From Spirochaetota bacterium (GTDB taxonomy: Bacteria; Spirochaetota; UBA4802; UBA5550): a stretch of DNA of 64,000 nt. The notes under the pieces were generated by a model that saw only the letters and a program-made list of their open reading frames with translations, did no database searches and was not told the origin of the DNA. The stretch is taken from the NCBI GenBank assembly GCA_016928865.1, contig JAFGJX010000120.1, positions 1 through 64,000 of the forward strand, read 5' to 3'. This document shows, one piece after another, positions 45,115-53,303 of this stretch. The translations under genes were made by a program, and so were the position numbers. Position 1 is the stretch's first letter, and the number at the start of each line of letters is the position of its first letter.

Positions 45115-45496
45115 GTCGTTCTCCGAAAAGCGTTATTATTTGTTATTAGAATAGTTGGGGAATCCTATCCGGTCAAGGATATTTTACAATCGTATTCCTG
45201 TTCACAAGATAGGGGGGTAACCCACAGCGTAACTTGGATAGTTATCGGTAGCTGTCCGATAGTTATCGGTAGCTGTCCGATAGTTATCGATAGCTGTCCG
45301 ATAGTTATCGGTAGCCGTCCGATAGTTATCGGTACCTGCCCGTTATCGGTTTTTATCCATACCGGAAGTGAAACCCAAAAAAACTCTTGCATTATGTCGC
45401 ATTTATGTATAAAAATGCACTAATTTGTTATGTCGCTAATCAAAGGGTCAATTTTTTCAAAATTCATCGCCTGGAGAAGTCGATAATATATCAACC
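45115..45496. other. divergent intergenic region with tandem repeat array
   Basis: The 382 bases between the FecR gene (minus) and the TPR-NHL-vWA gene (plus) hold the repeat array (45237-45358). A promoter-like TTGCAT (45387-45392) and TATAAA (45408-45413) point to the plus gene, with a 15-base spacer. Both strands give open frames through the array because 21 is divisible by 3. They have no start signal or family match, so no gene is called. Confidence 0.6.
45237..45341. repeat. 21-bp tandem repeat array, five units
   Basis: Five adjacent 21-bp units start at 45237, 45258, 45279, 45300 and 45321, with a decayed sixth to about 45358. The core is GATAGTTATCGG followed by TAGCTGTCC in most units; variation is one to three bases per unit. 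Each unit contains the dyad that is dispersed elsewhere in the window. It could be a regulator-binding array, a structured RNA or a slipped-strand repeat. Confidence 0.85.
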
Positions 45497-47530
45497 ATGG
45501 TTTCGATCAGAACAACCTGTATAAAACGGTCATGGGCGCCGGTTCTTATCATGTCCATTCTCTGTTTGTATCCTCCGCTGGCCTTCTCCGAGATTCAGGA
45601 CATGGTCAAGTTCGAGGTTGCAAAGAATTATTACCGCCAGGGGTGCGCTCATTTTAATGCCATGCGGTATCTTGCCTCGGTTGAATTTTTTCGCAAGGCG
45701 GTGAAGGAATACCCTGATTATTACACTGCCCGTGATCACCTGGCCCGGGCGTACAAGCTCGCAGGCTTTGCTGACGCCGCTCTCAAGGAATGGGAGAACC
45801 TCGCCGAGATATCACCCGACAATGTCGCAGTCCTCTCAAAGATCGAGGGTCTTCGCTTTCAGGACGCCGCGCAGGAGCGGCCAATGGACGGATCGGAATA
45901 CGTGGAGTATGATGCGTATAAGTCATCCGCCTATAACCGGTATCGCTTTAAGAATCCGGTCGATATCGCTGTGGACACTGAAAAGAATATTTACATAACC
46001 TCCTTTTCAGAGGGATCCCTGGTCAAGCTCGATACCAACGGCCGCGGGGTTTTCTCCATAAAGACATCGATCTCCGGCACGCTCTACGGCGTTGACTGTC
46101 ACGAGGGTAAAATTGCCGTATCCGACTTCAGGGGCGACCGGATCTTTATTCTGGATGCGAACGGCGGCGTCCTGCTGCGATTCGGCGCAAGCGGCAATGG
46201 TGAAGGGAAATTTCATGGTCCGGAAGGCCTCTGCTTTAATGAAAAAGACGAGCTCTATGTAGTTGATTCGGGTAACAGCAGAGTCCAGAAATTCGATGAT
46301 AGCGGCAAATTCATCCTTCAGTTCGGCAAAAAGGGAGAGTACGAGGGCGAGCTTTCCAAGCCGACTGATGTTGTGACGTTCGGCGACAGGGTGTATGTTA
46401 CCGACACCGGGAATAAGCGTATCGCCTGCTTTGACGATTCAGGGAATTTTATAAAGAACATATCCGGCGAGGCGCTCGATTCCCCGCGGGGCATTACCCG
46501 CCACCGGGACCTGCTCCTGGTGTCTGATGAGAAGAAAGGGCCGGTTTTTTATCGGCCGGCGGAGAACGCGTTTGCGCCATTTGGCGAGGGATCGAGCCTG
46601 TCGCGTGCGGTGTCGTCAGCGGTGGACAGGGACGGCTACATCTATTGCCTCGATTATGACCGGGAGTCGGTCGTGCTGTTTTCCCCGGTGCAGAAGCAAT
46701 ACTCCAGCATGAGTCTCGAGATCACCTCGGTGGACACGGCGAGCTTCCCGGTCGTTGCATTTTACGTCAATGTCAGGAACAGGGACGGCAGCGCGGTCTA
46801 CGGGCTCGATAAGACCAATTTCACCATAACGGAAGACGGCGCCCTGATAACGAATATTTACAGCGATTATCTCAAGAGACTCATGCCGTCGGTTTCGATC
46901 TCCCTCTGCGTTGACCGGTCGAAAAATGCGGAGCGGTACCGAGGTGACCTCCCCTGGACCGCGGAGTTCATTCTTCAGAAGATGCGGAAAAACGATTCAT
47001 TAGAGGTGGTGAATTTCAACCGCGAATCGTGGGTCGGAAACAGGTTCGACTGGAGCAGGCGCAGGGCCCTTAAGGCCATCAGGGAGCGCGATTACGGGGA
47101 AGGGAAGAATATCGGCAAGGCCCTCTATGCGGCTATCAGCGACCTGGTGCCGCGGCTTAATCGCAGGGGCGTGGTCATGATTACGGACGGAAGCGTTGAC
47201 GGGGATTCATTCCGGAACTACACGCCGGAGAACATCATTAACTACGCAAAATCGCACTATATCCCAATTTACATTATCTCATTCCGCGAGCCGGACGAGA
47301 GGCTCAGGGACATAGCCGTGGAGACCGGCGGCGGCCTGTTCAGGCCCCGGGACGTGGACGGCCTCAGGTCGATCTATTCGCGCATCAAGAATGCTGAGGA
47401 ATACCGGTACGTGCTGGTATACTCCACCTTCAAGCTGAAATCGTTCAGGGGATGGTGGGCCGACGTAAAGATCGAGGCTGACCACAAGGGGCAGAAGGGC
47501 GTTGAGTGGGGCGGTTACTTTGTGCCGTAG
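45497..47530 (+). CDS. exported TPR-NHL-vWA protein
   Basis: The 677-residue protein has a signal peptide (about 1-31), a TPR-like stretch (about 40-110), NHL-type six-bladed propeller repeats (about 150-400; for example GPEGLCFNEKDELYVVDSGN and VTDTGNKRIACFDDSGNF), and a vWA domain (about 465-660). The MIDAS motif is DRSKN rather than DxSxS, so metal binding may be weakened. The later part keeps VVMITDGSVDG. It probably acts in the periplasm or at the surface as a scaffold. The pcm gene follows 15 bases later, so they share a transcript. Confidence 0.82.
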   Translation: MVSIRTTCIKRSWAPVLIMSILCLYPPLAFSEIQDMVKFEVAKNYYRQGCAHFNAMRYLASVEFFRKAVKEYPDYYTARDHLARAYKLAGFADAALKEWENLAEISPDNVAVLSKIEGLRFQDAAQERPMDGSEYVEYDAYKSSAYNRYRFKNPVDIAVDTEKNIYITSFSEGSLVKLDTNGRGVFSIKTSISGTLYGVDCHEGKIAVSDFRGDRIFILDANGGVLLRFGASGNGEGKFHGPEGLCFNEKDELYVVDSGNSRVQKFDDSGKFILQFGKKGEYEGELSKPTDVVTFGDRVYVTDTGNKRIACFDDSGNFIKNISGEALDSPRGITRHRDLLLVSDEKKGPVFYRPAENAFAPFGEGSSLSRAVSSAVDRDGYIYCLDYDRESVVLFSPVQKQYSSMSLEITSVDTASFPVVAFYVNVRNRDGSAVYGLDKTNFTITEDGALITNIYSDYLKRLMPSVSISLCVDRSKNAERYRGDLPWTAEFILQKMRKNDSLEVVNFNRESWVGNRFDWSRRRALKAIRERDYGEGKNIGKALYAAISDLVPRLNRRGVVMITDGSVDGDSFRNYTPENIINYAKSHYIPIYIISFREPDERLRDIAVETGGGLFRPRDVDGLRSIYSRIKNAEEYRYVLVYSTFKLKSFRGWWADVKIEADHKGQKGVEWGGYFVP

Positions 47531-47545
47531 GAGAGTGAGGGACCG

Positions 47546-48169
47546 ATGCAGTACATACACGACGGCATGATTGCCGCTCTCAGGAAAAAGGGCGTGTCAT
47601 CGGAGCCGGTTTTACATGCGATGGCGTCCGTACCGCGCCACCTGTTTGTTTCCGAGGCGCTCCGCTTCCACGCATATAATGACATTTCCCTCCCGATCGG
47701 CCACGGGCAGACCATATCCAAGCCGTCGGTGATCGGGAAGATGGTGCAGGCGCTCGGTCTGACCGGCAGGGAGCGCGTCCTTGAGATAGGGACCGGATCA
47801 GGGTATCAGTCGGCCATTCTCTCTCGCCTTGCAGACTTCCTGGTCACCATGGAGCGGATACAGGAGCTGGCGAACCGGGCCCGAGGCCTTCTCTTCGGCC
47901 TGGGCTACCGCAACATACGTTTCATCCATTCCGGTGATTTCAACGAGGCGCAGGGCGTCTTTGACGCGGTCATCGTGGCCGCCGGAGCGGACATACTGCC
48001 GGTCTCTCTGTTCGGCAAGATCGTTCCGGGAGGAAGGCTTATCATTCCCGTGGGCAACGGTCGCGGCCACCGCATCAAGAAATTCACCGTGAAAGGCAAT
48101 GGCGTCGTCTCCGAGGAGGATGTTGGCGACGCTACCTTCGTGCCGTACATCATCGGCGAGACAGCGTAA
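47546..48169 (+). CDS. pcm: protein-L-isoaspartate O-methyltransferase
   Basis: This 207-residue SAM-dependent enzyme repairs isoaspartyl residues in aged proteins. The SAM-binding motif is VLEIGTGSGYQSAILSRLA; the N-terminal VPRHLFV with GHGQTISKPSV is typical, and VPGGRLIIPVGN follows. Length is normal. GAGG precedes ATG 47546 by 5 bases. It lies 15 bases after the TPR-NHL-vWA gene. Many bacteria place pcm near surE, rpoS or nlpD; here its partner is unusual. Confidence 0.93.
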   Translation: MQYIHDGMIAALRKKGVSSEPVLHAMASVPRHLFVSEALRFHAYNDISLPIGHGQTISKPSVIGKMVQALGLTGRERVLEIGTGSGYQSAILSRLADFLVTMERIQELANRARGLLFGLGYRNIRFIHSGDFNEAQGVFDAVIVAAGADILPVSLFGKIVPGGRLIIPVGNGRGHRIKKFTVKGNGVVSEEDVGDATFVPYIIGETA

Positions 48170-48293
48170 TAGTCCGTTTGGAAAAATCTTTTTATGGGCG
48201 ACCGCGCGATCTGGTTATTCGCCAGAGTATCATACCGGTGCGTACAGCAGCACCGGCTGCAGGCCTTTAAACTTGAATTGTCACATCATGGAA

Positions 48294-49499
48294 TCATGAC
48301 GCCGGTATGCGTCGCAAAAGGACGTCCTTTAATCTATGAAATGGATATTCGATAATCAGGTATAGCACTAATGAAATAACGAAAGTCCCTGCCAGGTATA
48401 CCATGAAGATTCCGTAAAAATTAAGATAATTCATTTCGGTGGTCTTCAGACTGAACAAGCCGACAGTAAACATGGACGTGACAATGTGCCAGAGGTACAT
48501 GGTGAAGCTTACGCGAGAAAGGGGTACAAATATCCGCATGCTCAAAAATCTATCAAGGAAATTAACGCCGGCCAGCAACGACAGCACGATCATTCCGTAT
48601 CCAAGCGAAAACAGGTTGAACCTTATCACACTGGTATACAAGGCGGCTGATTCGGGCTTGTAGATATGAGATATAGCCAGAATGATTAATCCGGACAACA
48701 TAATGAGATTGGCGCGATACCCCCGTAATGCCTGCAAATAATTTTTCTTATGCACATATACTTCCATGAGCATAATCCCTACGATAATTGACTCAAAGCG
48801 CATGTGCTCGCTGAATAAAGCGGGAGGCTTGCCTGACCATGTCCCGGCTGACTGGGCCGCCGCGAACCGCATGGCGAGAAATGCAACGTATAGAGCCCCC
48901 AGTATCGCGATTTTCCCTGAAAAACCTCTTTTAAAATAAACAAAAAAGCCGATGACTGGAAACACAAGATAAAACTGCTGGAGCGTCGATATTGCCCAAA
49001 GGTGAGGGATGCCGCCGCTGAAAATATTCGCGATAAAGAATACATCAAATAGCGTATTGCGCAGTAGCATCTCTATCGTTTTAATGTTATTCACTATTTC
49101 TTCTCCTGATGGCATGGATTTCAGGACAGATAGCTTGAAGAACATCAATGCAAATGAAAGTATAAGCAGAAAATAGTAAGCGGGTACTATTCTGAAAAAC
49201 CGCTTTATGTAGAAACGAGAAAAAAAATGGGATTTCTTTTGCCAGGCGGCGGAGAGTTCAAGAGAAATAAGGAATCCGCTGAGAATAAAGAAAATGTCCA
49301 CTCCGGACAACATATTGGAATGAATGTTCCTTGCCGTTGCATTCATATTGTCAAATATCCCCATTGCTCTGATTGCCATATCAAAGTGATAAAGCATTAC
49401 AAAAATGATCGCAATTGACCGCATGCCGTTCATGGATTTGATTTCATTATCGTTTACCGATAATATTGAATTCAGCGCTCCTGCCATAGCACCTCGCAT
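48294..49499 (-). CDS. acyltransferase family 3 (OafA/YrhL-like) membrane protein
   Basis: The 401-residue protein has about ten membrane helices. The signature NGMRSIAIIFVMLYHF at about 24-39 holds the His of the family, and SGVDIFFILSGFLIS follows. Such proteins O-acylate sugars or lipids of the cell envelope using a cytoplasmic acyl donor. The C-terminus lacks an SGNH domain. The gene is AT-rich and no polysaccharide cluster is adjacent, so the target is unknown. It is a single gene on the minus strand. Confidence 0.9.
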   Translation of the reverse strand: MRGAMAGALNSILSVNDNEIKSMNGMRSIAIIFVMLYHFDMAIRAMGIFDNMNATARNIHSNMLSGVDIFFILSGFLISLELSAAWQKKSHFFSRFYIKRFFRIVPAYYFLLILSFALMFFKLSVLKSMPSGEEIVNNIKTIEMLLRNTLFDVFFIANIFSGGIPHLWAISTLQQFYLVFPVIGFFVYFKRGFSGKIAILGALYVAFLAMRFAAAQSAGTWSGKPPALFSEHMRFESIIVGIMLMEVYVHKKNYLQALRGYRANLIMLSGLIILAISHIYKPESAALYTSVIRFNLFSLGYGMIVLSLLAGVNFLDRFLSMRIFVPLSRVSFTMYLWHIVTSMFTVGLFSLKTTEMNYLNFYGIFMVYLAGTFVISLVLYLIIEYPFHRLKDVLLRRIPAS

Positions 49500-49733
49500 T
49501 GGTATATCTGAGAATTATCAGGAATATTCGTTCTCTTCAGTTCGGGCCACGGCGATAATGCGAGAGCGGTTCCGCCACCGGGGCTATGTAAACTGCCCGC
49601 GGAATAGAATGCGCGGGATAGAGAATATAGAGTTTACGGGAAGATCAACGGTCCCCACCCGGGAATAGTATTGTAACCGCTAACAATAATGGCAAGCAGT
49701 TTTTTATCGCAATCCATGACGGTGAATTGCCAT

Positions 49734-50783
49734 TTAAAACCCTATGTAAAATCCCCGGTTCTGTACCGCCAGCTCTTTCAGGAAGTCGACCGCGTCCGAA
49801 TCTTCCTGATTTCGGAATTCAGTGCCGATGCCGACGGTAAATATCTTTTTATCGGACCTGTTCATGCCCCTGATCTTTTTAAGAAGTGCTTCCCTGGAGA
49901 GTTTTTTCTTTCGTATCGAATCCGGCTGTCCGTCGCTGAACAGGATGATTCCCGCGGCATCCTCGTACTTCCTGTTTGTGAGGACAAATTCGAGCGCCGT
50001 TTCGGTCGGCGTGTCGTGGTATGGCTGTAGGCAGGCTATCTTTTTATAAAAGCCGTACTTGTCGTTTTCCGAAAGGATGTTGACGAGCTTGCCCTCGAAG
50101 TATCCGTATTTGTAGCAGGTGAGGGCGGGGTTGTCATAGGCCTCGTCGCGCAACTCGTACTGTTTGCAGCGCCTGTCCGGCTCCGGTCGTATCGTGAACC
50201 CGGGATATACCTCCCTGTTGATGTTTTCCGAGAAAGCGGGGAAGTAGACTATATCGATCCAGTAGCGCTCGTCCATGGCCGCGATAAACATTTTGAGAGC
50301 GGCCTTGACCTGGGAAAGCCGGTCCTCCCGGTATTTATTGTTTTCCGCAGCCATGCTTCCGGAAAGGTCGACAACCATCACGATTTTATGTGGGATCCTG
50401 AAGGCGATCAGCTCGCTCGTGTCGTCGGCCGCCTTGAACAGCTCGTTCTTGATCTCGGATATTTTTTTCATGACGTTCGCGAATTTCTCGGTCGTCGCAT
50501 CGATGATCTTCGTGATGGACGATATCTTTTCGATAGTCCGCGGGTGCTCCGTCCGGTATGCCTGGAGCTCCTTCCTTGTCTCCGCCAGCTCCTCGGTCGT
50601 TTTCGCGAGCTCGTTTGACGCGGTGATCAGCTCGGACTTGACGTCCTGGCAGGTCATCGATTCCACGTCGATTTTCTGCGTCAGCAGAATCAGCATCAGT
50701 ATCATGACCGCGCCAAGTGCGCCGCAGATGGTGTCGAGCATAGATATATTAAAGCTGTTTATTTCCCTGTTCGGACGTTTCAT
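49734..50783 (-). CDS. vWA-domain membrane protein with ExbD-like TM segment
   Basis: In 349 residues there is a short cytoplasmic end, a single membrane helix (about 18-35) preceded by FNISMLDTICGALG, a coiled coil (about 45-120) and a vWA domain (about 130-349) with an intact MIDAS start (DLSGSM) and IILFSDGQPD. Asp17 before the helix matches the place of ExbD Asp25 and MotB Asp32, which carry protons. The TolQ-like gene's TGA shares one base with this ATG (TGATG), so translation is coupled. It is likely the power-receiving partner of the channel, with the vWA domain in the periplasm. Confidence 0.85.
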   Translation of the reverse strand: MKRPNREINSFNISMLDTICGALGAVMILMLILLTQKIDVESMTCQDVKSELITASNELAKTTEELAETRKELQAYRTEHPRTIEKISSITKIIDATTEKFANVMKKISEIKNELFKAADDTSELIAFRIPHKIVMVVDLSGSMAAENNKYREDRLSQVKAALKMFIAAMDERYWIDIVYFPAFSENINREVYPGFTIRPEPDRRCKQYELRDEAYDNPALTCYKYGYFEGKLVNILSENDKYGFYKKIACLQPYHDTPTETALEFVLTNRKYEDAAGIILFSDGQPDSIRKKKLSREALLKKIRGMNRSDKKIFTVGIGTEFRNQEDSDAVDFLKELAVQNRGFYIGF

Positions 50784-51577
50784 CAGCTGTTCCGCTTGCC
50801 CGTGACATGAAGCCTGTTAATCAGGTTTGTCAGCACGTACTTGCCCGACCTGTTCAGCGCGTTTTCCTCGCCCCGCTGCACCACGTTCCACAGGAAGACC
50901 AGAATGGCGCTCAGGGCGAGGGCGACGATCGTGGTTCCGAACGCGAAGCCGAGGTCCGCCGTGATCTCCTTGAATATCATGACCTTCTCCGTGGTCGCTC
51001 CCATGAATTTATTGATGTCCATCCGGCCCAGAGCGTTTGCGATGCCGATTACCGTCCCCATGAATCCGAAGGTCGGTATGGCCCAAACCAGGTACCTTAT
51101 GATTGAATAATTAAGGTCGAGACGATGGATGTTCAGGTCAAGATTGCTGTTCAGCACGGAGATGGTGTCGCTGATCGAGTGGGATTTGGTGTACTGGATG
51201 ATGCTGTTGTTTATCAGGTCCGGGAGAAATGCCCCGGCCCGCACCGCGGCGTTGGCCACATTGATCCTGATTGTCTCGATGTCCGCGTCGCTTTCCAGGA
51301 GCACGCCGTCTTCTTCGGGAAGAAAACCTGATTGAGAGAGGAATACGGTCTCTTCGTAGGTGCAGAGCCACCGGACCCAGAGCTGCCCGAGCCCGATGAA
51401 GAAGAGCAGGTGCATCAGGTTCTGGAGGGAGAACGGGTAGACCTTCGAACCGGTTTCCCCGATCAGTATGTTACCCCAGAAGCTGCCCCCGATAAAAACC
51501 GTCAGGAGGGCGATTGCGATGATTGCGACGGCGACCGAGGCGCCGAGCGCGATCCAGTTTCTGACAGAATAATTCAT
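50783..51577 (-). CDS. MotA/TolQ/ExbB proton-channel family protein
   Basis: The 264-residue protein starts at ATG 51577; GGAG lies about 8 bases before it, while the frame opens further out at 51664. Helices are at about 8-30, 48-68, 162-185 and 205-232, with a long cytoplasmic loop between the second and third. IPTFGFMGTVIGIANAL and GFAFGTTIVALALSAIL hold the small and Thr residues that line the TolQ/ExbB channel. It would form a pentamer around two copies of an ExbD-like partner, here probably the vWA protein encoded next. The upstream neighbour is the predicted outer-envelope coiled-coil protein, 32 bases away. Confidence 0.9.
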   Translation of the reverse strand: MNYSVRNWIALGASVAVAIIAIALLTVFIGGSFWGNILIGETGSKVYPFSLQNLMHLLFFIGLGQLWVRWLCTYEETVFLSQSGFLPEEDGVLLESDADIETIRINVANAAVRAGAFLPDLINNSIIQYTKSHSISDTISVLNSNLDLNIHRLDLNYSIIRYLVWAIPTFGFMGTVIGIANALGRMDINKFMGATTEKVMIFKEITADLGFAFGTTIVALALSAILVFLWNVVQRGEENALNRSGKYVLTNLINRLHVTGKRNS

Positions 51578-51609
51578 GTGTGATGCTCCTTTACCTGATT
51601 GAGTGCCAT

Positions 51610-53130
51610 TTATTTTCTCGGAACGCATTCCCCCTTTTCGTCCCGGTAATAGCCGTCTTTGCATACGCAGGCGTTTTTACGGTCCGACCACGCTTCGTTT
51701 TTCTTCGAGCATTTTTTTATACATATATACTTGTTCGGCCCTTTCCAGTGGCGCACCTTTTTTTCATCCGGCCCGCACGCGTCCGTGCACGCGCCGTAGT
51801 AGTTGACCAGCTCGCATGGCTCGCACCGGTCCGTTGTACTGTTCAGTTCGTATCCCTTGACGCACACGCAGGCGCTCCGGTCGGAGTTCCACTGCTCGTG
51901 CTCGCGGCAGTCACAGTAGCCGTATTCGTTAATGATCCCGCGCCGGGCCGCGCATTCTGCCTCAAGCTTTTCCCTCTTCCTCTTCTGGACCGCGTGTTCT
52001 TTTTCCCAGCTCTCTTTCTGCCGCTTGAATTCCTGGAATTCCCTGTCGAGCTCGACCTGCCGCTGCTCCACCCGTTTTTCTTCCGCCTTTCTCGCTTCGC
52101 CGGCAAGCCTATCCCTGATAGAGGCCTTAGCCTGATCGAGCTCTTTTTGCTTCATGAGCAGATCGCTTTCCCTGTCATCGAGCTTGCGTTTGGCCTGGGA
52201 CAGCTGGTCCCTGGTGGAAACAAGCTCGGTCCTGGTGCTTTCGAGTTCACGTTTCATGCCGGAGAGCTGGTCCCTGGCGCTCATCAGCTTCCCCCGCGTA
52301 TCGGATAGCTCGTCCACGGTCGTGTCGAGGTTCTCTTTTATGCCGGCAAGCTCCGATTTCGTTCCCGACAGCTCGTTTCTGGTCCTGGCGAGACTGTCCG
52401 ACGTTGCTTTAAGCTCGTCCCGTGCTGTGTCCAGCCTGCCCTTTGTCGCGTCCAGTTCGCCCCGCGTTCTGCCGAGCTCTCCGGCGGTTTTGTCGAGCTC
52501 GCCTTTTGTCGCGTCCAGCGTTTTGCTCAGCTCGCCGTATCTGTCTCGCGAATCGTCGAGCTCTTCCTGGAGCGACCGCTGCCGGGCCAGCATTTTTGAA
52601 ACACCGCCGAAATTATACCGCGCCGCGATGCCCCAGTTGGCGTCGAACTTGTTTTTCGGGGTTATAAGATAGGCCGGGGCCGCGAAGAGTGACAGGGTCA
52701 GCGGATATTTGGTGAAGGGCATTGAGAGCCCGATGGTCGCCCGGACGTTGCTGTAAAAGTCCTTGTCCTGGTAGTCATATCCGACAAGCCCGCCGACGCC
52801 GTAAAAGAAGCGCAGGTGCAGGTCGGCCGACCGGTAGAGCGTGAGATGCTCGAAGAGGAAATCCAGGGTAAATACGAAGTCCCGCCTGATCGTGGATCCG
52901 ATGGTGAAGTCGATGCCGAAGATATCGACGATCCACCACCGCGCGTTTATGCCGGAGGGCATCCCCGCCACGCCCCCAAGCTCAAAGTTGCCCTTCTGCG
53001 AGAAGGGATAGAGCTCCGCCATGGATGCAGGCTTGCTCTGTTTCGGCGCCGTATCTGCCGCTGTCCCGAAAACAGGAAGCAGGCCCACGCAGATACAGGT
53101 AAGGGATATGATGACCAGCTTGCTTTTCAT
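51610..53130 (-). CDS. exported protein: barrel-like region, long coiled coil, Cys-rich end
   Basis: The 506-residue protein has a signal peptide (about 1-24). Residues about 48-176 alternate hydrophobic and polar positions with aromatic ends (FELGGVAGMPSGINARWW, then NWGIAARYNFGG), like outer-membrane beta-barrel strands. A heptad coiled coil covers about 180-390, with repeated xELxxTR units. Residues 393-506 hold 14 Cys (CDC, CVC, CEPC, CKDGYY) in an EGF-like pattern. This is the first gene of the TolQ-vWA cluster. The coiled coil could span the periplasm. No family is recognised. Confidence 0.78.
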   Translation of the reverse strand: MKSKLVIISLTCICVGLLPVFGTAADTAPKQSKPASMAELYPFSQKGNFELGGVAGMPSGINARWWIVDIFGIDFTIGSTIRRDFVFTLDFLFEHLTLYRSADLHLRFFYGVGGLVGYDYQDKDFYSNVRATIGLSMPFTKYPLTLSLFAAPAYLITPKNKFDANWGIAARYNFGGVSKMLARQRSLQEELDDSRDRYGELSKTLDATKGELDKTAGELGRTRGELDATKGRLDTARDELKATSDSLARTRNELSGTKSELAGIKENLDTTVDELSDTRGKLMSARDQLSGMKRELESTRTELVSTRDQLSQAKRKLDDRESDLLMKQKELDQAKASIRDRLAGEARKAEEKRVEQRQVELDREFQEFKRQKESWEKEHAVQKRKREKLEAECAARRGIINEYGYCDCREHEQWNSDRSACVCVKGYELNSTTDRCEPCELVNYYGACTDACGPDEKKVRHWKGPNKYICIKKCSKKNEAWSDRKNACVCKDGYYRDEKGECVPRK

Positions 53131-53303
53131 GAGCGTGAACTCCCGTAGGCCAACCAGATTTAGTATCAGTATTGCATCACGGGTTACAATTTAATCTTAA
53201 AAAATGGATACACGCCTGTTAAGGAACCGGTATCCGGCAAATAAATAATTGCTGTGTTTAGCGATAAAAACCGGATGCGAGTGGATGTCGTCTATTCCGC
53301 TAA

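Noticed and set aside
45237-45358. CRISPR array
   Set aside because: The units are adjacent with no spacers, and no cas gene is in the window.
45165-45392. Open frames through the tandem array on both strands
   Set aside because: The 21-bp unit keeps every frame open; there is no Shine-Dalgarno, no family and the amino-acid repeat (ITIGQLP-like) is just the array translated.
49734-53130. Zorya anti-phage system
   Set aside because: A MotA/ExbB-type channel is present, but ZorB's OmpA-like peptidoglycan-binding domain and ZorC/ZorD-type or helicase genes are absent; the partner has a vWA domain.
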